Source: Planctomycetota bacterium (GTDB lineage Bacteria; Planctomycetota; Planctomycetia; Pirellulales; Pirellulaceae). From it: a DNA stretch of 47,258 nt. The position numbers were made by a program, and so were the translations under genes. Location of the stretch: contig JAPLNM010000115.1 of NCBI GenBank assembly GCA_026692845.1, forward strand, positions 1 to 47,258, in the 5' to 3' direction. The stretch's first letter is position 1; the number at the start of each line of letters is the position of its first letter. The notes below the pieces were generated by a model. That model saw only the letters and a list, made by a program, of their open reading frames with translations, searched no databases and was not told the DNA's origin. This document shows positions 42,483 through 47,258 of this stretch, in pieces.

Positions 42483-45094
42483 CCCTCTCGCCGATGATGA
42501 AGCAGTATCAGGACGCCAAGGCGGCCAGTGGAGAAGCGATATTGCTGTTTCGCATGGGGGACTTTTACGAGCTTTTTCATGACGATGCCAAGACAGCCGC
42601 CAGGGTCTTAGGCCTGACGCTCACGAGCCGCGATAAGGGAGAAAACCCTATCCCGATGGCAGGCTTCCCGCACCATCAGCTTGAGGGATATTTGGCCAAG
42701 CTTGTGCGGCAGGGATTTCGTGTGGCAGTCTGCGAGCAGGTCGAGGATCCCGCGGCGGCCAAGGGTTTGGTGCGGCGTGAGGTTCAACGGATCGTCACGG
42801 CCGGGACGTTGACCGACGATGCGTTGCTCGATCCATCGACAAGCAATCTATTGCTCTGCGTGTATTCACCCAAGCCGGGGGCAGCCACCGGCGATGCGTT
42901 GGTCGGATTGGCTTGGGTGGAGCTATCGACGGGTCGATTTGAAGCGGCCTGTTATCGAGCCTCGCAGTTACCGGATCAGATCTCACGCCTCGAGCCGGCC
43001 GAGGTGTTGATTCGCGAGGATGATTCGGCCCTTGGATCGGACGCGTTGGATCGTTGGTCTCTTTCGCGTCGCCCGGTCTGGCAGTTTGGGATCGACGAGG
43101 CCAAGCGGGTTCTGCACGAGCACTTTGATGTGCTTGACTTAAGCGGCATGGGATGGGAATCGACTCCTGAGGATCGCATCGCGATCAGCGCTGCGGGAGC
43201 TGCGATTGCGTATCTTCGCGAGACGCAAAAGTCGCCGATGGATCACATTCAACAACTGCTTCCTGCAAGGCTTTTTCGATGCATGGAGATCGACGCCTCG
43301 ACGCGTCGTTCGCTCGAGTTGACCCAAACGATTCGCACTGCTTCGCGCGAGGGCTCCTTGCTCGAAGTGATCGATCAGACGCAAACGGCCATGGGTGCAA
43401 GGCGACTGGGCCAATGGCTTCAGTCCCCCTTGATCGACATCGAGCAGATTCGCGAGCGTTTGGGGATGGTCGAAAGCTTGGTCGGCAACACCAAGCTTCG
43501 GCAAGCCTTGCGCGAGTCGCTTCGGGATGTTTATGATTTGGAGCGATTGCTTGCTCGCGTCGCTACTGGGCGATGCAGTCCTAGGGATTTGCAACAAGTT
43601 GGCCGTTCGCTCATGCAGATTCCGAGAATCCAAGCGATCATCGCCGAGCTTTCTGTCCCGAGGGCGGTGGCATTGCGAGGTTTTTTAGATCCTTGCGATT
43701 CGCTTTGTTCGCGCCTGCGATTGGCTTTGCAAGACGAATGCCCCTTGGTCTCCAAAGCCGGTGGATTTATCCGGCCGGGGTATGATTCAAGGCTCGATGA
43801 ACTCCGCGGATTGGCTTCGGGGGGCAAGGAATGGATTGCGCGATACCAAGCCGATCAAGCCCAATCGACGGGGATCACGAGTTTGAAGGTCGGTTATACC
43901 TCTGTCTTTGGTTATTACATCGAAATCACCAATACGCACCGCGACCGAATCCCGCCGAATTATGTGCGCAAGCAGACGCTTAAAAACTGTGAGCGGTACA
44001 TCACTCCGGAGCTTAAAGAGTACGAGGAAAAGGTATTGACGGCCGACGACTCGGGCAAGCAGCTCGAGTACGAATTGTTTTTGGAATTGCGTGAGACGGT
44101 CCACCGAGCGACCAAGCAACTTCAGGGCAATGCATCGGCGTTGGCCGAACTGGATTGTCTTGCGGCGCTTGCTGAGTTGGCCGTGAAAAACAGCTATGTA
44201 TGCCCGACGATGACCGAGGAAGCGATCCTGGAGATCTACGAAGGTCGCCATCCGGTACTCGATAGCATCATGGCCAAGGGTAAGTTTGTGCCCAACGACT
44301 GCATGATCGGTTCGGAGCATGGCCGGATTCAATTGATTACGGGTCCGAACATGGCTGGCAAGAGCACTTACATTCGTCAATGCGCGACGATTGTGGTTCT
44401 GGCTCAGATTGGGAGTTTTGTACCGGCTCGCAAAGCGACCATTGGGATAGCCGATAAGCTTTTTGCGAGGGTGGGCGCCAGCGACGAATTGTCCAAGGGG
44501 CAAAGTACATTCATGGTCGAGATGGTCGAGACGGCTCGGATCCTCAATACCGCCACCGAGCGCTCGCTGGTGATCCTCGACGAGATCGGACGCGGGACGA
44601 GCACCTACGATGGCCTGAGCTTGGCTTGGGCGATCGTCGAGCAACTGCACGATCGCAATGGGTCGCGGACTCTCTTTGCGACCCACTACCATGAGCTCAT
44701 CGAGCTACAAAGATCGTTGTCGAGCGTTCGGAATTGGAACGTATCGGTCAAGGAGTGGGATGATCAAGTCGTATTCCTGCACCGGATTGTTCCTGGCGGG
44801 GCTGACAAGAGCTATGGGATCCATGTGGCAAGATTGGCGGGGATTCCGCGTGGGGTCAACGAGCGGGCTAAGGAGATTTTAAGTCAACTCGAAGCCAATC
44901 AACTCAATCGCTACGGGCAGAGCAAAATCGCTCCGCCAGCGAAAAAGTCTGGTGCGATTCAACTGACACTTTTTCAATGGCAGGAAAACGAAATCGTCGA
45001 CGAGATCAAATCGCTCGACCTGACGTCGATGACCCCACTTCAAGCTTTGCAATTGCTAGAATCCATGCAACGCCGAGCCGCATCGATCCAGTAA
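42479..45094 (+). CDS. mutS: DNA mismatch repair protein MutS
   Basis: The 871 residues are colinear with bacterial MutS, which binds mismatched DNA and recruits MutL in an ATP-dependent way. Seen directly: the mismatch-contacting Phe-Tyr-Glu (residues 29-31) within R-M-G-D-F-Y-E-L-F; connector and lever regions; the clamp/core segment Y-I-E-I-T-N-T-H; Walker [10 protein letters not shown] (622-630); Walker [13 protein letters not shown] (Asp701-Glu702); and the A-T-H-Y-H-E-L switch. The C-terminal L-Q-A-L-Q-L-L helix is the usual dimer-contact end. Length is close to E. coli MutS (853). All key residues are present, so it should be functional and cytosolic. It follows the LigD-phosphoesterase-like gene by 53 bp. 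The stop codon lies in a 13-bp tandem duplication. Confidence 0.97.
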   Translation: MTLSPMMKQYQDAKAASGEAILLFRMGDFYELFHDDAKTAARVLGLTLTSRDKGENPIPMAGFPHHQLEGYLAKLVRQGFRVAVCEQVEDPAAAKGLVRREVQRIVTAGTLTDDALLDPSTSNLLLCVYSPKPGAATGDALVGLAWVELSTGRFEAACYRASQLPDQISRLEPAEVLIREDDSALGSDALDRWSLSRRPVWQFGIDEAKRVLHEHFDVLDLSGMGWESTPEDRIAISAAGAAIAYLRETQKSPMDHIQQLLPARLFRCMEIDASTRRSLELTQTIRTASREGSLLEVIDQTQTAMGARRLGQWLQSPLIDIEQIRERLGMVESLVGNTKLRQALRESLRDVYDLERLLARVATGRCSPRDLQQVGRSLMQIPRIQAIIAELSVPRAVALRGFLDPCDSLCSRLRLALQDECPLVSKAGGFIRPGYDSRLDELRGLASGGKEWIARYQADQAQSTGITSLKVGYTSVFGYYIEITNTHRDRIPPNYVRKQTLKNCERYITPELKEYEEKVLTADDSGKQLEYELFLELRETVHRATKQLQGNASALAELDCLAALAELAVKNSYVCPTMTEEAILEIYEGRHPVLDSIMAKGKFVPNDCMIGSEHGRIQLITGPNMAGKSTYIRQCATIVVLAQIGSFVPARKATIGIADKLFARVGASDELSKGQSTFMVEMVETARILNTATERSLVILDEIGRGTSTYDGLSLAWAIVEQLHDRNGSRTLFATHYHELIELQRSLSSVRNWNVSVKEWDDQVVFLHRIVPGGADKSYGIHVARLAGIPRGVNERAKEILSQLEANQLNRYGQSKIAPPAKKSGAIQLTLFQWQENEIVDEIKSLDLTSMTPLQALQLLESMQRRAASIQ

Positions 45095-45650
<556 letters not shown>

Positions 45651-46079
45651 TCAGCTAGCATCAATCATTTTGGCGTCTCCTAAGATGCGGTCGATAATTG
45701 CACTTAACTCTGCGGAGAGACCTGTCGTAGTCATGTCAAGTTCCTCAAGGATCTCAATCATACTCGATAGAAGCAAGTCGAGGGCCCGCGATAAAGTGTT
45801 CGCATCCATATCGACGGACCGATCGAATGGAAGGAAAACAGTATACTCGACATCTTTATCTCGCTTGAATACCGTAGGTCCTTTGATTCCTGGCCTAGCC
45901 AAACCCTCTTTTGCGCTCATCCTGAATATGAGGTCGTATTCGGGTCCATACAGGTCAGCGAACTTCTGAGAAGTCCTCACCTTAGCAGACAATAGGTCAC
46001 TTAGGTACTTCTGAAATCGGTGGTTAAACGGGTACGACACGCCGGCTTCGGGGTAGATCTGAGAAACGTGGACACTCAT
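45651..46079 (-). CDS. Putative immunity protein of an orphan polymorphic toxin module
   Basis: This is a 142-residue soluble, acidic protein from ATG 46079, with GGAG nine bases upstream supporting this start. I do not recognise a named family. It has no signal peptide or membrane segment. The middle holds L-I-F-R-M-S-A-K-E-G-L, G-P-T-V-F-K-R-D and V-E-Y-T-V-F-L-P-F-D, and the C-terminal half is helical and Leu/Ile-rich. It overlaps the 3' end of the toxin-like fragment by 56 bp on the same strand. That is the usual position of an immunity gene after a polymorphic toxin. The immunity role is inferred from context alone. It looks intact although the upstream toxin gene is broken, as expected if it still protects against toxin delivered by relatives. 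Confidence 0.55.
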   Translation of the reverse strand: MSVHVSQIYPEAGVSYPFNHRFQKYLSDLLSAKVRTSQKFADLYGPEYDLIFRMSAKEGLARPGIKGPTVFKRDKDVEYTVFLPFDRSVDMDANTLSRALDLLLSSMIEILEELDMTTTGLSAELSAIIDRILGDAKMIDAS

Positions 46080-46308
46080 AGTTTGAAGCTCCGGCCTTTG
46101 CGGTTTCTGTAGTAACTCTTCCTAGATTTTCGACGATCTTAACAATGACGCTTCCTTTGCCAAAAATCTCTTCAAACTTTCTGACCTGTTGGTGCAGACG
46201 AATAGAACGTCCGCTTGGCTGAGTTATGCGGCCAAGGTCAGCTTTCCCAAACTTATACAATGCCCCGTTAACGTTTATCTCGTACAGTCCAAATTGGCCC
46301 GCCGCGTT
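46024..46308 (-). pseudogene. Toxin-domain fragment, GIY-YIG-like, separated from its carrier
   Basis: From N-A-A-G-Q-F at 46308 to the stop at 46024 the minus strand reads G-L-Y-E-I, then A-L-Y-K-F-G-K-A-D-L-G-R and R-L-H-Q-Q-V-R-K-F. This resembles the GIY...YxG plus Arg layout of GIY-YIG nuclease-type toxins. The rest is a helical V-T-T-E-T-A-K-A segment and a short tail. It lies in a different frame from the HINT fragment upstream and has no start codon of its own other than a TTG at 46260. The N-A-A-G join looks like the usual HINT-to-toxin boundary. I therefore read it as the C-terminal toxin of a polymorphic toxin whose carrier was disrupted. The GIY-YIG assignment is tentative. Confidence 0.45.
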
Positions 46309-46311
46309 GCC

Positions 46312-46449
46312 CCAAATCGGTGCCAGGCACCCGGTGGGGAGCCAGGTCGGATGCTAGCAAACAGGAGCCCAAATCGGTGCCAGGCACCCGGTGCAGCGCC
46401 AGGCCGGATGCTAGCAAACAGGTCCCCAAATCGGTGCCAGGCACCCGGT
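46312..46449 (-). repeat. 57-bp tandem repeat (2.4 units) with GGTGCC-A-GGCACC palindromes
   Basis: Units start at 46312, 46369 and 46426, an exact 57-bp period, each opening with CCAAATCGG and the inverted repeat GGTGCCAGGCACC. Because 57 is a multiple of three, the HINT frame stays open through it and gains a 19-residue repeat containing R-V-P-G-T-D-L-G. The array replaces the expected end of the HINT domain. It resembles REP-type palindromic repeats and probably inserted and expanded here. Confidence 0.9.
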
Positions 46450-46727
46450 ACTGAGCATCGAGACCTTGCAAGGTCTCGCCTTGGCCTAGCTCAGCGAGTG
46501 GCACCCATTCCTGGCGATCGACCGACCACACAGGGTGGATTGTCGTCCCGGTGATGGTCTCTAAAGTGCCATCGGCACCTAGCACATCCACGCTGGCCAC
46601 GACGTGGACTTCGCGCGTAACAAACCGTGCGGTCACCAATGAGCCTTCGCCACAGGCGATCGGTGGACAGTCGTCAATGGAAGTGACTAAGGCTAGCCCG
46701 GAGACTTCCAGTTCTGGAAGATTAAAC
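46450..46727 (-). pseudogene. HINT-domain remnant of a polymorphic toxin
   Basis: The minus-strand frame reads L-P-E-L-E-V-S-G-L-A-L-V, I-D-D-C-P-P-I-A-C-G-E-G, T-A-R-F-V-T-R, then I-H-P-V-W-S-V-D-R-Q-E-W-V-P-L-A-E-L-G-Q-G-E. This is the second half of a pretoxin HINT (intein-like autoprotease) domain, including its T-x-x-H-P-x-W block. The catalytic N-terminal half and the carrier are absent: at 46728 the frame runs into a palindrome and then non-domain sequence. At 46449 it runs into the 57-bp repeats. The open frame from 46948 to 46268 is therefore misleading, and a plus-strand gene starts within it. I treat it as a relic. Confidence 0.6.
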
Positions 46728-46754
46728 AAAACTCGGGGACTGTCCCCGAGTTTT
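46728..46754. repeat. Perfect 27-bp palindrome (13-bp arms) with T-runs on both sides
   Basis: The arms AAAACTCGGGGAC and GTCCCCGAGTTTT flank one central T. On the plus strand six Ts follow the stem; on the minus strand TTTTGTTT follows. Either strand could act as an intrinsic terminator. It could also be a REP-type element inserted at the edge of the HINT relic, where it breaks domain similarity exactly. Confidence 0.85.
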
Positions 46755-46836
46755 TTCAAACGAATGTTTTCATCGTGCTCGATGGCTGTTTGAACTGCGG
46801 CGATTCCGATCGTTGATCGAGGCGGTTCGCGGTAAC

Positions 46837-46866
46837 TTGCAGACCAACGGGCCGGATTGCTATACT
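46837..46866 (+). promoter_or_regulatory. Sigma70-like promoter of the right-edge gene
   Basis: TTGCAG (46837-46842), 18 bases, then TATACT (46861-46866) is near consensus. Transcription would start near 46873, about 55 bases before ATG 46930. Confidence 0.5.
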
Positions 46867-46929
46867 GGATCGCGTCGATCACGAGTCGACAGCTACGACA
46901 GGAGTGATGCCGAGGATCGCAGAGCCCAA

Positions 46930-47258
46930 ATGACATCATCGAACACACCTAATCCCCCCGAAGAGAATCCTCTCGAGTTCCACGCTGGTTCTGATCCTGA
47001 CGTTTCCCACCGAGGAAGCTCGGGAGTCGCGAAGAACGAGGATGAGTCGTCCTTCAATCCCTATGCATTTCATGTTACCGATGAATCCTCTGCGACACAG
47101 GCCGAAGCGACGCAGGGGTCTCGGTACGACGATTTCGACCAGCAGGTACCTCCGGTCGATGCCTCCTACTGGGTCGCCATCGGACTGCTGGGACTCTTTA
47201 CCGCAGCAGTTTGTTTTTCCGATGCGAACCTTTGGTCCGTGAACCCGGCTTGGGGATT
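46930..47258 (+). CDS. Membrane protein, N-terminal part (runs off the right edge)
   Basis: From ATG 46930 the frame stays open to the window end (109 complete codons). The first 80 residues are hydrophilic and rich in Pro, Ser, Asp and Glu, with an F-N-P-Y-A-F motif. A hydrophobic segment Y-W-V-A-I-G-L-L-G-L-F-T-A-A-V-C-F follows, then N-P-A-W-G. This looks like a disordered cytosolic N-terminus leading into the first transmembrane helix. The family cannot be told from this part. The sigma70-like promoter about 65 bases upstream supports the gene. The ribosome binding site is weak (GAGG well upstream). The frame is also open further upstream, so an earlier start is possible. Confidence 0.6.
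   Translation, partial: MTSSNTPNPPEENPLEFHAGSDPDVSHRGSSGVAKNEDESSFNPYAFHVTDESSATQAEATQGSRYDDFDQQVPPVDASYWVAIGLLGLFTAAVCFSDANLWSVNPAWG

Noticed and set aside
46312-46449. Possible CRISPR array
   Set aside because: Units are directly tandem with a 57-bp period and near-identical 'spacers', only 2.4 copies, and no cas genes. It is a simple tandem repeat.
46268-46948. Intact 226-codon minus-strand gene
   Set aside because: Only the middle matches a HINT domain. The N-terminal part overlaps a plus-strand promoter and gene start and contains a palindrome, and the C-terminal part is the 57-bp repeat. It is better read as a relic.

Overview
The window looks like a chromosomal segment of a planctomycete, most likely family Pirellulaceae (Rhodopirellula-like). 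The main evidence is two giant secreted-protein genes whose N-termini carry the planctomycete LEPR-XLL sorting motif (C-E-x-L-E-R-R-E-V-M) and whose C-termini carry type I dockerin pairs. Moderate GC and simple-sequence intergenic repeats fit this. No rRNA, tRNA, CRISPR array or complete transposase gene was seen.

Left part (1-5072). On the minus strand there is a 5'-complete gene running off the left edge (secreted/membrane-anchored protein with a TPM-like region), a B3/B4 tRNA-synthetase-like domain protein, and a small three-helix membrane protein. A plus-strand CPA2-type cation/proton antiporter follows. The intergenic gaps carry copies of a composite repeat built from GAGCAC hexamers and TCGAT pentamers, some around a GTCCGCC/GGCGGAC hairpin.

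Centre (5073-41484). Two tandem minus-strand paralogues fill 36.4 kb. The upstream gene B (24292-41484, 5730 aa) and downstream gene A (5073-24182, 6369 aa) are 109 bp apart and probably share one promoter at 41578-41605. Both combine LEPR-XLL, metzincin-like metalloprotease, PPC-like, right-handed beta-helix, GEVED, cadherin-like and dockerin regions. A has one intact zinc site (HEIGHLLGLDH). B has an intact site in an extra N-terminal domain (HEIGHGIGLGH), while its counterpart of A's protease domain has lost every zinc ligand and the catalytic Glu. The two also differ in repeat content: A has 16 cadherin-like modules, B has six. B alone carries three 'YSPI' modules and a denser run of 'DG..FEF..AIN' modules.

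Right part (41485-47258). Divergent from gene B lies a LigD-phosphoesterase-like gene, then mutS 53 bp downstream, a possible DNA-repair pair. After mutS comes a compound microsatellite, (GTGCTC)9 then (ATCGA)11. Next, on the minus strand, is a decayed polymorphic-toxin locus: a HINT-domain fragment, an in-frame 57-bp tandem repeat that replaces the HINT end and shifts frame, a GIY-YIG-like toxin fragment, and a small intact gene with its own ribosome binding site that is probably the immunity gene. The window closes with the start of a plus-strand membrane-protein gene behind a good sigma70-like promoter.
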